DNA of 64,000 nt from Leptolyngbya sp. FACHB-261 (GCF_014696065.1 NZ_JACJPL010000028.1:114979-178978); one strand, 5' to 3'. Counted from the first letter of the stretch, positions 43,789 through 55,237 are shown. Notes: generated from the letters alone by a model not told the origin. Translations and numbers: made by a program.

Positions 43789-45384
43789 TTAAACTTTCTG
43801 GAAGTCGGCAGGCACAGCTGGATTGCTCAACAAATATCCTTCCGCCAAGCTTCGATATTGTTCAAGTTGCTGTTGCTGCCAGGCTGAATCCTTCCCTAGT
43901 TCCTCGGCCAACAGTTCAACAACTCGGGGAGCTGCCTCCATGCTTGCTCTGGCATTGAGCAGCAGGGCGCGAGTACGGCGGGCAAGCACATCCTCAACGG
44001 TACGAGCCAGTTCATAGCGAGCGGCCCAACGAACCTCTGCTTCTCGGTAGGGCAATTGTGCATGGAGCAAGATGTCTGCACCCGGCAGGTCTCGCACAGC
44101 TTCAGCATCACTGCCATACATGCCCAGAGGCTCAGCTTCGGGCGTTGCCGTCCAACCATGCAGATGCAAGTTGCTGGTCGTTGAAGCCTGGGCTGGCAGC
44201 CTAGCCAGTTGCATGGCTTGATCGACGACATCCTCGCCCATTTTGCGGTAGGTCGTCCATTTGCCACCAGTAATCGTAATCAACCCAGATCCAGACACGC
44301 GAATTACATGATCACGGGAGAGAGAGGCGGTTGAGCCAGCCCCAGCGGTTCGCTCGGGCTTCACCAGTGGCCGTTGACCGACAAACACACTCAACACATC
44401 TTGTTGAGTTGGCGGGTTAGCCAGATACTGAGCAGCTGTGCGCAGGATAAAGTCAATTTCCTCCTGAAGGGGACGCGGCTCAAAGGCAACGTGCTCGACA
44501 GGCGTATCGGTTGTGCCAATCACAACTTTGTTGTGCCAGGGCACCGCAAATAAGACTCGTCCATCTTCAGTGTGGGGAATCATGATCGCACTATCACTAG
44601 GCTGAAACCGCTTATCCACGACCAGGTGAATGCCCTGGCTCGGTGAAAGCATATCGGGCACATTTGGGTTATCCATGCGCCGCACAGTGTCAACGAAAAT
44701 GCCCGTGGCATTGATCACTGAACGCGCTTGTAACTCGAATCGCTCGCCGGTTTCAGTATCTCGAGCAGAGACCCCTGTGACCCGTTCACCTTGTTTCAGT
44801 AGACCTGTGACTGGAAAGTAATTCAAGGCGATGCCACTGTAATCTAAAAAAGTACGCAGCAGTGCAATCGCAAGGCGAGAGTCATCGAACTGCCCATCGT
44901 GATAGACAATGCCGCCTTTGAGCCCCTGGGGATTCAAGGTTGGCATACGAGCCAGGATTTCTCGTTTACTTAAGAAGTGGCTAGCCCCTAAACCCAGTTT
45001 TCCAGCCAGAATGTCATAGACCTTGAGACCTGCCCCATAAAAAAACTTCGACCACCAAGTGTAGGCAGGAACGACAAACGTTAAGTCACGCACGAGATGC
45101 GGTGCGTTGCGGCGAAGCAGTCCACGTTCGCGGAGCGACTCGCGGACCAAGCCAATGTTGCCTTGTGCCAGATAGCGAACACCACCATGTACCAACTTGG
45201 TAGAACGACTGGACGTGCCCTTAGCGAAGTCGTATTGCTCCAAAAGTAGAGTTTTATAGCCACGATTGGCTGCCTCAACCGCAGTTCCTAAACCCGTAGC
45301 GCCCCCGCCAATTACGATCAGATCCCAAACATCAGGTTGACGAAGGGCAGCGATCAAATTCTCACGATTGATTAGTGCGTTCAT
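43789..45384 (-). CDS. glpD: Glycerol-3-phosphate dehydrogenase (FAD)
   Basis: The 531-residue flavoenzyme oxidises glycerol-3-phosphate to dihydroxyacetone phosphate and feeds electrons to the quinone pool. The FAD motif GGGATGLGTAVEAANRG lies at about residues 22-40, followed by the family signatures YDFAKGTSSRSTKLVHGG and HTEDGRVLFAVPWH. A C-terminal helical domain (about 400-531) completes it. It is the last gene of the glpF-glpK-glpD unit, 180 bases after glpK. It has no signal peptide and is expected on the inner membrane surface. Full length. Confidence 0.95.
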   Translation of the reverse strand: MNALINRENLIAALRQPDVWDLIVIGGGATGLGTAVEAANRGYKTLLLEQYDFAKGTSSRSTKLVHGGVRYLAQGNIGLVRESLRERGLLRRNAPHLVRDLTFVVPAYTWWSKFFYGAGLKVYDILAGKLGLGASHFLSKREILARMPTLNPQGLKGGIVYHDGQFDDSRLAIALLRTFLDYSGIALNYFPVTGLLKQGERVTGVSARDTETGERFELQARSVINATGIFVDTVRRMDNPNVPDMLSPSQGIHLVVDKRFQPSDSAIMIPHTEDGRVLFAVPWHNKVVIGTTDTPVEHVAFEPRPLQEEIDFILRTAAQYLANPPTQQDVLSVFVGQRPLVKPERTAGAGSTASLSRDHVIRVSGSGLITITGGKWTTYRKMGEDVVDQAMQLARLPAQASTTSNLHLHGWTATPEAEPLGMYGSDAEAVRDLPGADILLHAQLPYREAEVRWAARYELARTVEDVLARRTRALLLNARASMEAAPRVVELLAEELGKDSAWQQQQLEQYRSLAEGYLLSNPAVPADFQKV

Positions 45385-45564
45385 AGTCAGTTTCCTGAGA
45401 CGATTGACGTGTTCATAAAAGTCTTTGCAGCGAAGTCTTTACCGTGGCAGCTTAGCGAGAATGGTGTTTTTCATAGGGGCAATCACAAGGGATTACCCCT
45501 GTAAATTTCATTTGGGCTTCATTCAGGCAGCTTTGAATTAGGACGAGATCTGGGATGAGATCAT

Positions 45565-47058
<1,494 letters not shown>

Positions 47059-47114
47059 GTATACCTCTTATTTCTTACAGTGAGCTATTGGCAAGCTGAT
47101 TATTGACAAGTTGA

Positions 47115-47933
47115 CTATTGGTGAATCTGCTCCATTTCCTGCCTATAGACTTGTCTAGCCTGGGCACGGCTGAGCGCCCGACCAATCAATGAGTCGTAAA
47201 TAACCGCACCGATTAAAGCTCCAATGATTGGGGCAATAATTGGCACAATCCAGACGTTACTGCCAATAAAGCCGTTGTTTTTAAAGCCTGCAATCACACT
47301 AAATAGGCGTGGACCGAAGTCGCGAGCCGGATTGATCGCGTAGCCATGCATCCCGCCAAAACTGATGCCAATGGCAACCACCACTAAGCCCACCATGAAT
47401 GGTCCTAAGTTCGCACCTGGAGGGGCGTTATTCTTATCGCCAATCGCCAAAATTAGACCCATGAGCAATGCTGTACCGACAACTTGGTCGATGAAGCCTG
47501 GCCAGAAACCAGGGACTGCTGGGAAGGTCGAGAACACCCCTGCTGTATGCTCCAAAGTCGGATCAATCTGTATCCATTTGGCGTAGTAAACCGCGAAGAC
47601 AATCGCGGCACCAGCAAACGCACCCAGGAGTTGCGCCAGGATGTAATATCCACTTTTCGCCCAGGGAAAGCGCCCAGTAGCGGCGAGGGCAATCGTAACA
47701 GCAGGGTTGAGATGGGCACCGCTCACAGTCCCCGCGACATAAACCCCCATCATGACAGCTAGTCCCCAGCCCAAAACGATATTGGTATACCCGCCCTTAA
47801 TCACCTCAGCAGGAATGACAGGCGTGCTGGGAAACAGGGTAACCATTGCAACGACACCCAACCCAAAGAGGATGAGCACCAGGGTGCCGAGAAATTCTGA
47901 TACAAACTCTTGACTTCTCTTGAACCTCATCAC
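47115..47933 (-). CDS. glpF: Glycerol facilitator (MIP family)
   Basis: The 272-residue membrane channel has six predicted helices and both NPA boxes (AHLNPAVTIAL and AINPARDFGPR). The Asp after the second NPAR favours an aquaglyceroporin, able to pass glycerol, over a water-only aquaporin. The C-terminal tail is charged (RAQARQVYRQEMEQIHQ). Two adjacent ATGs (47933 and 47930) open the frame. It is the first gene of the glycerol operon, beyond which the 0.65-kb gap leads to the SorC regulator. Confidence 0.94.
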   Translation of the reverse strand: MMRFKRSQEFVSEFLGTLVLILFGLGVVAMVTLFPSTPVIPAEVIKGGYTNIVLGWGLAVMMGVYVAGTVSGAHLNPAVTIALAATGRFPWAKSGYYILAQLLGAFAGAAIVFAVYYAKWIQIDPTLEHTAGVFSTFPAVPGFWPGFIDQVVGTALLMGLILAIGDKNNAPPGANLGPFMVGLVVVAIGISFGGMHGYAINPARDFGPRLFSVIAGFKNNGFIGSNVWIVPIIAPIIGALIGAVIYDSLIGRALSRAQARQVYRQEMEQIHQ

Positions 47934-48081
47934 GTATCTCCTTTGAGGTATTTATTCTGAAGAATTAGTCAAAGCCAAACTGACGGGTGACCAACGGAAG
48001 CGGATGGTGAGAGCCCATCGGCGACCCTACTCTTCCTGGCATCACGCTTAAAAATGCCTATATTCGGACGATATCCCGACC

Positions 48082-48116
48082 TGAACAACACGTCAATGGC
48101 TCTGAACAAATGTTCA
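48082..48116. promoter_or_regulatory. SorC-type operator: TGAACA half sites
   Basis: TGAACA-AA-TGTTCA is a 14-bp palindrome at 48103-48116, and a second TGAACA lies 21 bp to its left (48082-48087), two helical turns away. It is 150 bases upstream of glpF. A palindrome plus a helically phased half site fits a tetrameric SorC repressor. The regulator is inferred from proximity. Confidence 0.55.
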
Positions 48117-48457
48117 AGCTTGAGGTAAAACGCTGGTCAGTGGGGTGGAGGCCAGCCTGCAATAAACACTCGGAGCCGCTGTCAGCAGGCCACCCAGAGG
48201 AATGTTAAGCAAGATTACAAGAATAGGTCGAAGTCCGGTTGCCCAGCTCCCAGGACTTAATTTAGATAGCTAGGCTTGGATCACTGAGCCCTGTTCAGCC
48301 GGTGCCACTGCTTTGAGATCCAACCCGAGCAGTGAAATTGAAGCTAGATATTTGTGTTCTGATTTATGTATTCTGATTTATGCTTTTCTCAGCTGTTATT
48401 TGTAGACTGAGGTTGTAATTCTGTGCCCTGGTAGTTTCACAAGTCATGATTTAAACA

Positions 48458-48487
48458 ACTAGTTAATCGACGAGTTAATCAACTAGT
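48458..48487. promoter_or_regulatory. Tandem 12-bp repeats flanked by ACTAGT
   Basis: AGTTAATCGACG and AGTTAATCAACT are adjacent (48461-48484), bracketed by ACTAGT at 48458-48463 and 48482-48487. The element lies about 95 bases before the SorC-family start and may control that gene. Confidence 0.4.
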
Positions 48488-48580
48488 CTCTGTGGATATT
48501 GCCATTAGCTAACGTCCTTTTGTATCCCTACCTATCGCTACATCGTTGTATGATTTTGGCCGGTTCAATCAGAACGCATT

Positions 48581-49540
48581 ATGAATTATGCTGAAGACCA
48601 AAGTACGCTTGCCGTGCAGGTTGCACGACTGTACTATTACCAAGGTTTGACCACTGAAGGCATCGCCCAAGAGCTAGGACTTTCTCGACCAAAAGTGTCG
48701 CGTCTACTCGCTCATGCTCGACAAAGTGGGCTAGTCGAAATTCGAATTCACGACCCCCAAGAGGGACCTCAAAAACTTGAGCACGATATCCAGCAGCGTT
48801 ATGGTATTTCCCAAGTCAAGGTGGTAGCTGTGCCCCCCAATTCCGATGAGGAGGAGTGGCTGCAACGCGTCGCAACATTCACTGCCAATCATCTCAATGG
48901 GCTCATCCATTCAGAAATGGTCGTAGGCCTGGCTTGGGGAAATACGCTCGATGCCATCTCCCGTCAACTGAACCCTAAACGCTGTACTAACGTAGATATT
49001 GTTCAACTTAACGGCTCAGGCAACGTTTACACGATTAGCAATTTTTACACTAGCGAGATCTACAGCCGCTTTGCTCAAAATTACGGTGCGCGGGCCCATT
49101 TCTTCCCTGTACCTGCATTTTTTGACTATCCAGAGACTAAGCAGGCCATGTGGCAGGAGCGCTCAGTTCTGCGTCTCATTGAGCTAACAGAGCGAGCCAA
49201 TCTCTTGGTGTACAGCGTTGGTGCAGCAGGCGCTCGGGTTCCCAGCTACGTCTATGCGGAGGGCTATTTAGAAGCTAAGGATTTTGAAGAACTTGACCGT
49301 GAGGGTGTGGTGGGCGACATTGCTACCGTCTTTTTCCGCAAGGATGGCACTTATCAAGATATTCCCTTAAATAAGCGGGCAACCGGTCCAAACCTTTCAC
49401 TTTTCCAACAAGCAAATCACGCGTTATGTGTCGTATCAGGTTTAGGGAAAGCTCGTGGGTTGCATGCGGCCCTAATAGGGCGCTTCATGAATGAGTTGAT
49501 CGTTGATGAACCGACTGCCAGAGCTTTACTACAGTTTTAA
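48581..49540 (+). CDS. SorC-family sugar-binding transcriptional regulator
   Basis: The 319-residue protein has an N-terminal helix-turn-helix (about residues 14-60: RLYYYQGLTTEGIAQEL and GLSRPKVSRLLAHARQSGLV) and the SorC/CggR sugar-phosphate-binding domain (VVGLAWGNTLDAISRQL, VDIVQLNGSGN, LVYSVGAAGA, CVVSGLGKARGLHAAL). It faces glpF across the shared gap, so it is the likely regulator of glycerol use, with glycerol-3-phosphate or dihydroxyacetone phosphate as plausible ligands. It could be a repressor or an activator. Confidence 0.9.
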   Translation: MNYAEDQSTLAVQVARLYYYQGLTTEGIAQELGLSRPKVSRLLAHARQSGLVEIRIHDPQEGPQKLEHDIQQRYGISQVKVVAVPPNSDEEEWLQRVATFTANHLNGLIHSEMVVGLAWGNTLDAISRQLNPKRCTNVDIVQLNGSGNVYTISNFYTSEIYSRFAQNYGARAHFFPVPAFFDYPETKQAMWQERSVLRLIELTERANLLVYSVGAAGARVPSYVYAEGYLEAKDFEELDREGVVGDIATVFFRKDGTYQDIPLNKRATGPNLSLFQQANHALCVVSGLGKARGLHAALIGRFMNELIVDEPTARALLQF

Positions 49541-49650
49541 TAGGAAGTTTTAATGAGAAGTTCTGATTGAGTTGCGTTTTCAACGGGACAAAAAGCCCAG
49601 CCGTGAGAGGATTTCAAGGCGTCTTGTACTAAAACAGCAGCTCTCTCCAG

Positions 49651-51192
49651 ATGAAACCTCTACCGCAGATACCGGAGGCCGTACCGGTTCGAGAACCCCA
49701 CCAGAAACAATGGGCTAGGCTACTCCTGGTCCTGGTTGCCTTTTTGCTCCTCCGCTTAGCCTTTTGGTTTGGAGCCTTTCCCAACCCAGACGAAGCCTAC
49801 TATTGGCTTTGGGGACAGCATCCTGCTCTCTCTTACTACGACCACCCACCCTTGCAAGCTTGGGTCGAGGGCCTTTTTACAACCTTGCTGGGTCGCTCCA
49901 AGTTTGCCTTGAGGCTGCCAAACTTGCTAGCTAACGCCGTTTTTTTCTACACCTATTATCGAATCGTGGGCTACCTCTATGGCGAGAAAGCCAAAAGCTA
50001 TTTTGGGGTGATTCTGCTGTCAGTCCTGGCAACTCCCTTATATTTTTTGTTCCTAGCCTTAGCTTGGCCCGATCACTTACTGATTACATTGACCTTGGTT
50101 TCAGCTCACCTGCTGATTACTTTTTTAGATGCCTACAAACAGCAGCAGCAAGGCCTCGAGTGGCGTCTTTATGGGGCTGCTGCTGCACTCGGCTTGGCTG
50201 GTCTGACCAAGTACAATGCCATCCTGGTAGGGCTAGGGTTTCTGACTGCTATTCTAGCTGACCGGGATCTGCGTCCCCTGCTGCGCAGTCGTCATTTCTA
50301 TATTGCAGTGGCAATTGTTGCCTCTGCTTGCTTGCCTATTTTCTTATGGAATTATGCTAACGACTTTCAATCTTTTCACTACTATTTCACTCGTGTGAGC
50401 GATGGAAATAAATTTCAGTTTAGGGTCAGTCAAACCCTAGGTTTTTTGTTATTTTCAATGCTCATGCTCTCTCCTATTCACAGCTTTGGCTTGTTCACTG
50501 GTTTGAGACATTCCCTTAGCTCAAATCCGTCTGACTCAGTTTATCCGGCTGTCACCTTCTGGGTATTAATTGTTTCCACAGGAATTCTCACTTTAGTTTC
50601 GCTAGTTTCTACAGCTCTGTATTACTGGAACATCACTGCCTATTTGCTCTTATTTCCTTTACTTCCCACTATCTTTTTCAATCGGGCAGGAATCTTTATC
50701 GGTAGACGGTTATTTTGGAGTGGGCAAGCCTATGGACTTCTATTTGCGGTCCTATTGGTGATCCACTACGTTTTGCTTCCCTTCTCGACGCTAGCTAGCC
50801 AGACGGCAGATCCAGACTCACGGATGCTGTTTGGCTGGCCAGAAGTTGCCGCAGTCGTTAATGAAGCAGCCAGAGAACTGGGTGAGAACTCGTTTTTGCT
50901 CACCACTGACTACCGTTCTGCCTCGGCTTTAGCCTACCAACTCAACGAAAAAAATGTAACTGTTATCTCAGAGCGACTGGATCAATTCGACTTTTGGTAC
51001 AGCGGTGACCAAGCCCTCCGGGGCAGGAACTCTGTGATTTTGGCCGATGACTGGCATCCTGCTGACCGGAAAGTTTTGGCACTGTTTCAGACAACCTCAT
51101 TGCCCTTAAGGGTTCCAGTCAAACGGTTCGGAGTTTGGATTAAAAACTACTACGTGATCAAGGGCTATCACTTCCAAAAAGGACAAGTCTGA
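49651..51192 (+). CDS. GT39-type (ArnT/PMT-like) membrane glycosyltransferase
   Basis: The 513-residue integral membrane protein has about 10-12 hydrophobic segments. The first periplasmic loop carries NPDEAYYWLWGQHPALSYYDHPPLQAW, whose Asp-Glu pair and aromatic run are the catalytic signature of dolichyl-phosphate-mannose/ArnT-type transferases. It should transfer a sugar from a polyprenyl-phosphate donor to a lipid or protein at the outer face of the inner membrane. A C-terminal soluble part (about 400-513) contains TDYRSASALAYQLNEK. Donor and acceptor are unknown. It stands alone and ends before a hairpin. Confidence 0.88.
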   Translation: MKPLPQIPEAVPVREPHQKQWARLLLVLVAFLLLRLAFWFGAFPNPDEAYYWLWGQHPALSYYDHPPLQAWVEGLFTTLLGRSKFALRLPNLLANAVFFYTYYRIVGYLYGEKAKSYFGVILLSVLATPLYFLFLALAWPDHLLITLTLVSAHLLITFLDAYKQQQQGLEWRLYGAAAALGLAGLTKYNAILVGLGFLTAILADRDLRPLLRSRHFYIAVAIVASACLPIFLWNYANDFQSFHYYFTRVSDGNKFQFRVSQTLGFLLFSMLMLSPIHSFGLFTGLRHSLSSNPSDSVYPAVTFWVLIVSTGILTLVSLVSTALYYWNITAYLLLFPLLPTIFFNRAGIFIGRRLFWSGQAYGLLFAVLLVIHYVLLPFSTLASQTADPDSRMLFGWPEVAAVVNEAARELGENSFLLTTDYRSASALAYQLNEKNVTVISERLDQFDFWYSGDQALRGRNSVILADDWHPADRKVLALFQTTSLPLRVPVKRFGVWIKNYYVIKGYHFQKGQV

Positions 51193-51204
51193 GTGCAGGC
51201 CAAG

Positions 51205-51225
51205 GCCTTTGCAGCCAAGGCTTTT
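51205..51225 (+). terminator. Weak terminator after the GT39 gene
   Basis: GCCTT and AAGGC form a 5-bp stem with a 7-base loop, followed by TTTT. Stem strength is marginal. Confidence 0.4.
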
Positions 51226-51309
51226 CTAGCCCAGTGCATCAGTTCTTCGCCACTCTAAAGCCCTAAAGAACTGATGCTACAATAATTTGATGCCCATCTT
51301 GCTACCCCG

Positions 51310-52155
51310 ATGAGCGGCGTTACCCTGACCCTGTTGCATCCTACTCACGGCACTCCCATTCAGACTTGGACATTTGAGGATGCCGGATTAATTCGCATTG
51401 GTCGAGGATCGCACAACGACATCGTAGTCAGTAGCTCCGAAGCCTCACGAGAACATGCAGAATTGCGTCGCTGTGAGTTCTACTGGGAACTAGTTAATTT
51501 AGGCAGAAATGGAACATTCGTTAATGGTCAGCAAGTCACCCAAATTCGTCTAGTTGACGGGGCTTTAATTAACTTATCAAAATCCGGTCCAGCTCTTCAA
51601 TTTCAAACTGGAACTACCTCTGAAAATCTAACCAGTTTGCACACTTCTTTAGCTTTACCGACACCGGAGCTGTTCATCGAAATTGATGAAGCTGAAAAGC
51701 AGCAACAGGTGGCGGAAATTGTTGAGATGGAATATTTTCAGGAGTTGGAGCAGAGAGCTGAGGAACTCAGGCGAAGCATTGAAGCTGAGCAGTTAGAATT
51801 CGAACAATCATCAGCGGTATTGCCTGAAGAGCCTGCTACTCATCCTCCACTAGAACCCAGCCCTTTCAATCTAGGAGAGCAGTTTACGCAGGGCTTTGTT
51901 GCTCCAACCCAAGCCAAAACATCTGGTCCACCTAGTTTCACTCCTAATTCGAAAGGACAGCTGCTGAGTGAAAGCTTCGTCAAGCTTTGCACCCGAGATT
52001 TGGCTGACTTAATTGGCCCGATTGCTAATTTCCTGGTGAAGAAAACCTTGGCCGCCAATCCTCAAACTTCCTCAGCAGAGCTTGTGGAGGCCTTAGCTGC
52101 TGAGATCCCGGATCCTCAAAAGGCAATTGAGTTTCGCCGCCGCTTACTCGCCTGA
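51310..52155 (+). CDS. FHA-domain protein
   Basis: The 281-residue protein has an N-terminal FHA domain (about residues 25-95), with LIRIGRGSHNDIVV, SREHAELR and LVNLGRNGTFVNGQQV giving the phosphothreonine-binding loops. A Glu-rich helical middle follows. The last 65 residues (FVKLCTRDLADLIGPIANFLV, KKTLAANP, ELVEALAAEIP) resemble a small helical domain often found at the end of bacterial kinases and FHA proteins. No membrane segment is present. The gene ends just before a bidirectional terminator. It may read phosphorylation by any of the organism's Ser/Thr kinases; its partner is not visible here. Confidence 0.85.
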   Translation: MSGVTLTLLHPTHGTPIQTWTFEDAGLIRIGRGSHNDIVVSSSEASREHAELRRCEFYWELVNLGRNGTFVNGQQVTQIRLVDGALINLSKSGPALQFQTGTTSENLTSLHTSLALPTPELFIEIDEAEKQQQVAEIVEMEYFQELEQRAEELRRSIEAEQLEFEQSSAVLPEEPATHPPLEPSPFNLGEQFTQGFVAPTQAKTSGPPSFTPNSKGQLLSESFVKLCTRDLADLIGPIANFLVKKTLAANPQTSSAELVEALAAEIPDPQKAIEFRRRLLA

Positions 52156-52230
52156 GCCAAACTCAAGATATCCAAGATCAAAATATCCAAGATGGCGTTT
52201 GAATGCGAGAACGCTTGCAAAAAAAGGAAT

Positions 52231-52255
52231 GCCCTACCTTTAAGGCAGGGCTTTT
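52231..52255. terminator. Bidirectional terminator between convergent genes
   Basis: GCCCTACCTTTAAGGCAGGGC folds into a stem with a mismatch, followed by TTTT on the plus strand and TTCCTTTTTTT on the minus strand. It separates the FHA gene from the export operon's last gene. Confidence 0.75.
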
Positions 52256-52318
52256 AGATCGGAAGTAGAACGGAGAGTGTCATTGCTTCTTGCAATGCTG
52301 CCGCAGTATGGTTTCGCG

Positions 52319-55237
52319 TTACTCCAATTGCCGAGCGGCCAGTCTGGCAAACGTCCCTTCTTGCTTGACCAGCTCGTCAAAGGTACCGACTTGCATCACT
52401 CGACCGGCTTCGATTACATAAATGCGGTCAGCATTGCGAATTGTGCTCAGCCGGTGGGCGATGACAACGCGAGTAGCCTGCATGCGACTCAGGCTCTCTG
52501 TGACAATTGACTGGGTTCTGTTGTCCAAGGCACTGGTTGCCTCATCCATCAAAATTAGCTTGGGTTTCAGGACCAAGGCGCGGGCAATGAGCAGTCTTTG
52601 CCGTTGCCCCCCGGACAGGTTGGTTGCGCCCTCACTGATCACCGTATGCATGCCCATCGGCATCTGCTTGATGTCATCGGCAAAACCGGCACTGTAAGCA
52701 GCCTCCCAGGCTTCATCCATGCTGATCAGAGCACCGCCTGTGATCAGTTCAAAGATAGAGCCTGTATTGATTCGGCCATTTTGCAATACCACCCCTAATT
52801 GGCGACGGACGGCAGTCACATCCAACCCGTTCAAGTCTTGACCGTCGTAGTAGACCGTGCCGGAGGCAGGTGTTTCAAAGCCTAGGAGCAAGCGAAAGAC
52901 AGTGGATTTACCGCTACCGGAGGGGCCCACTAAGGCAATGAATTCGCCCGGCTCTGCATGCACGCTGACATCATCCAGGGTCAAGGGACCATCTTCGCGG
53001 TAGCGGAAGGTGATGTGCTCCAGCGCCACTCTGCCCGTTAGTCTGCCAGGGTCGGCCATGCTGGGGTCAACCTCAGGCTCAGCCTGCACAATCGTTTGGG
53101 CACGCTCCCACAGGGGCACCACGGCTAAAACATCAGTCAGGGTATTGCTTAGGCTGGTGGCTCCGCTAATGAAAATGCCAAACGCTGCATTGAAGGCCAG
53201 AAAAGAACCAGCCGTCAGGCCAGCAGTGCCTTGACCAGGGGCCTGTTGCATAAACAGAATCGCGAACCAGAATAGCAAGACCGAACTGATCGTGGGCAGC
53301 GTTTCATTGAACACAGAGAGGCTGTCGTTAATGCGCTGAGCTGCCGCTTTCAGTTTTTTCTGTTGACTGTACTGCCGCGCCCAATAAGCGAAGGCACGTC
53401 CTTCTGCAGCAGCAACCCGCAGCTTAGCCACGCCATTAATTAACTCCACAGTCAGTCCCAGCAGCACACCATCCATCTGCTGCAAAATCCGAGTTTTGCG
53501 CAAAATCAAGCGGCTAGAAACGGTGGTGACCGTGATCGCGACAGCCGCCAAAGCACTGGCAATCAGAGCCAATTGCCAACTGTAGACAAACATCAGGCCC
53601 AGATTCAGCAGGGCAAAAACCCCGCTGAACAGGGTGCGCTGCGTGGCGCCACTGAGGGTGCGCCGGATCTGACCCACTGCCAGGACGCGAGATTGAATAT
53701 CCCCTGAGGAGTACTGTCTGAAGAACGAGGGGCGCAACCGCAGCAGGCTGTCCCAGACAGCAGGCTGGAGGGCTGAGTCGGCAGCAGTTTCTACCCGCAA
53801 CGTGAGGATGCCTCGGGCTAGACCAAAGGCTGCTTGCCCAAAGGCGACTGCGAACAGGGCCAGACCAATTTGGAGGATCAAGCCGCGATTGCCGTCGGGA
53901 ATGGCATTGTCAATCAAGATCGCGGTGGCCTGAGGCGTCAGCATCCCCAGCAGAGTTGCCGCCAGCCCAGCCAGGATCACAAAGAACAAATCCCGTTCGT
54001 GACCCCTGACGCCAAACTTAAACAGATCTAGAGCCTGTTTAATGCGGCCCGACAAAGGCCGGTAGAACATATAGGCTTCTGGTGCTAGCGCCTCTGCCAC
54101 TTGTGCATTGACCGGTGTGCGCCGGTACTCGACAGGGTCGAATTGTTCATAGCGGCTCCCAGCAGTAGGCAACAGCGCAACAGGACGCTGGTCACCCCGG
54201 GTATAAGCCAGCAACGGCCCATTGTCCCGTTGCCACCAGTTGCCCAGCAGCAGGACGCGGCGAGTGCGGATGCGGGAAGCGCGGGCGATGGCTTCCAGGG
54301 GCTCCCTCAGCCTTGCAAAATCTTCAGAGCGAGCGGGTGGACAGATCTCTATGCCCATTGCCTTGCCCACCGCTCCGGCAGCCACGAGGAGTGGTGGTCC
54401 TTCCCGACGAAAGTCGGCGCTTTGGGGATGCAGAACGGAGACCAGATCGCCCAGAGCCGCTTCGGTCACCTGCTGGTTAAGACCTTCCCGTTCCTGAAAC
54501 CTTAGAAATTCTGCTTGCAAGGCCTGCTGCTCCAGCAACACCAGACTGTGCAAGATCCGAGCATGCAATTGGCTGAGCCCCGCTAGCAGCAGGTCAAAAG
54601 ATTCAATCGCTGTCGTGTCTGCGGTAGCTAGCTCAACTGTGTCTTCTGCTTCTAACCACATGCCTGTTCCCAGAGGCACCAAGCCAGTAGCGGCGTCCAG
54701 GCTGATTTCCGGCATCCCTAGCCAGCGCACCTGTCCCTGCTGTAGCTGCACCCAGCTAACGGTTCCAGGCTTGGCCTGCAAAGTCTGGCCCGCAACCAGC
54801 GACAGATAATGAGTGCCTGCCGCCTGCAGACTCGATGGGGGAGGGGTGAGGCTAACGAGGGCCGAGCCTAACTGATGGATCCAGGTCTCCAGCAGTGCTG
54901 CCTCAGACTCCAAGTTGAGCGCTAACGCTTCTGGGGTCTCTAAAGACAGTTGCAAAAGTTCCGTTTCCTCCAGGGCAACGGCCAGCAAGCTCCGCTCCTC
55001 GCCAGCCTCCAGGTAAGGAGCAGTTCCGAACAGAGCTTCACCTGGAGCCGCAGTGAACAGGTAGTGGCGGGCTCCATCTGGAACGCCATCATTAAAGCGA
55101 ACTGTGAACACAGCCATCGCACCCGACTGAAGCAACCAGACCGTTTGGGGGTCGTCCAGAAGCAGGGGGGCGTTGCCTCTCAGTCGGTGCTGCTGTCCTT
55201 GAGAATTTTTATCGGCGGTTAGTTTAAGCATTTTCAT
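52319..55237 (-). CDS. NHLP-type peptide exporter, ABC transporter 2
   Basis: The 972-residue protein has an extended N-terminal cytoplasmic part (about 1-420) with a cyclic-nucleotide-domain-like beta roll (VWLLQSGAMAVFTVRF, PGEALFGTAPYL), then a six-helix ABC transmembrane domain (about 420-720) and an ATPase with Walker A GPSGSGKST, signature SGGQRQRL and Walker B LILMDEATSALD. This long N-terminus is the mark of the second ABC subunit of NHLP/NHLM bacteriocin export systems, which pairs with the C39-containing subunit. There is no peptidase domain here. It is the last gene of its operon and 62 bases after subunit 1. Confidence 0.9.
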   Translation of the reverse strand: MKMLKLTADKNSQGQQHRLRGNAPLLLDDPQTVWLLQSGAMAVFTVRFNDGVPDGARHYLFTAAPGEALFGTAPYLEAGEERSLLAVALEETELLQLSLETPEALALNLESEAALLETWIHQLGSALVSLTPPPSSLQAAGTHYLSLVAGQTLQAKPGTVSWVQLQQGQVRWLGMPEISLDAATGLVPLGTGMWLEAEDTVELATADTTAIESFDLLLAGLSQLHARILHSLVLLEQQALQAEFLRFQEREGLNQQVTEAALGDLVSVLHPQSADFRREGPPLLVAAGAVGKAMGIEICPPARSEDFARLREPLEAIARASRIRTRRVLLLGNWWQRDNGPLLAYTRGDQRPVALLPTAGSRYEQFDPVEYRRTPVNAQVAEALAPEAYMFYRPLSGRIKQALDLFKFGVRGHERDLFFVILAGLAATLLGMLTPQATAILIDNAIPDGNRGLILQIGLALFAVAFGQAAFGLARGILTLRVETAADSALQPAVWDSLLRLRPSFFRQYSSGDIQSRVLAVGQIRRTLSGATQRTLFSGVFALLNLGLMFVYSWQLALIASALAAVAITVTTVSSRLILRKTRILQQMDGVLLGLTVELINGVAKLRVAAAEGRAFAYWARQYSQQKKLKAAAQRINDSLSVFNETLPTISSVLLFWFAILFMQQAPGQGTAGLTAGSFLAFNAAFGIFISGATSLSNTLTDVLAVVPLWERAQTIVQAEPEVDPSMADPGRLTGRVALEHITFRYREDGPLTLDDVSVHAEPGEFIALVGPSGSGKSTVFRLLLGFETPASGTVYYDGQDLNGLDVTAVRRQLGVVLQNGRINTGSIFELITGGALISMDEAWEAAYSAGFADDIKQMPMGMHTVISEGATNLSGGQRQRLLIARALVLKPKLILMDEATSALDNRTQSIVTESLSRMQATRVVIAHRLSTIRNADRIYVIEAGRVMQVGTFDELVKQEGTFARLAARQLE

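Larger units (their letters stand above)
47934..48580. other. Divergent intergenic region between glpF and the SorC gene
   Basis: This 647-base gap should hold both promoters. It contains the TGAACA sites at 48082-48116, a single TGAACA-like copy at about 48291-48297 on the minus strand (CTGTTCA), and the tandem repeats at 48458-48487. No coding frame is supported. Confidence 0.6.

Noticed and set aside
54101..54505. 134-residue plus-strand open frame
   Set aside because: Antisense shadow of the ABC transporter 2 gene.
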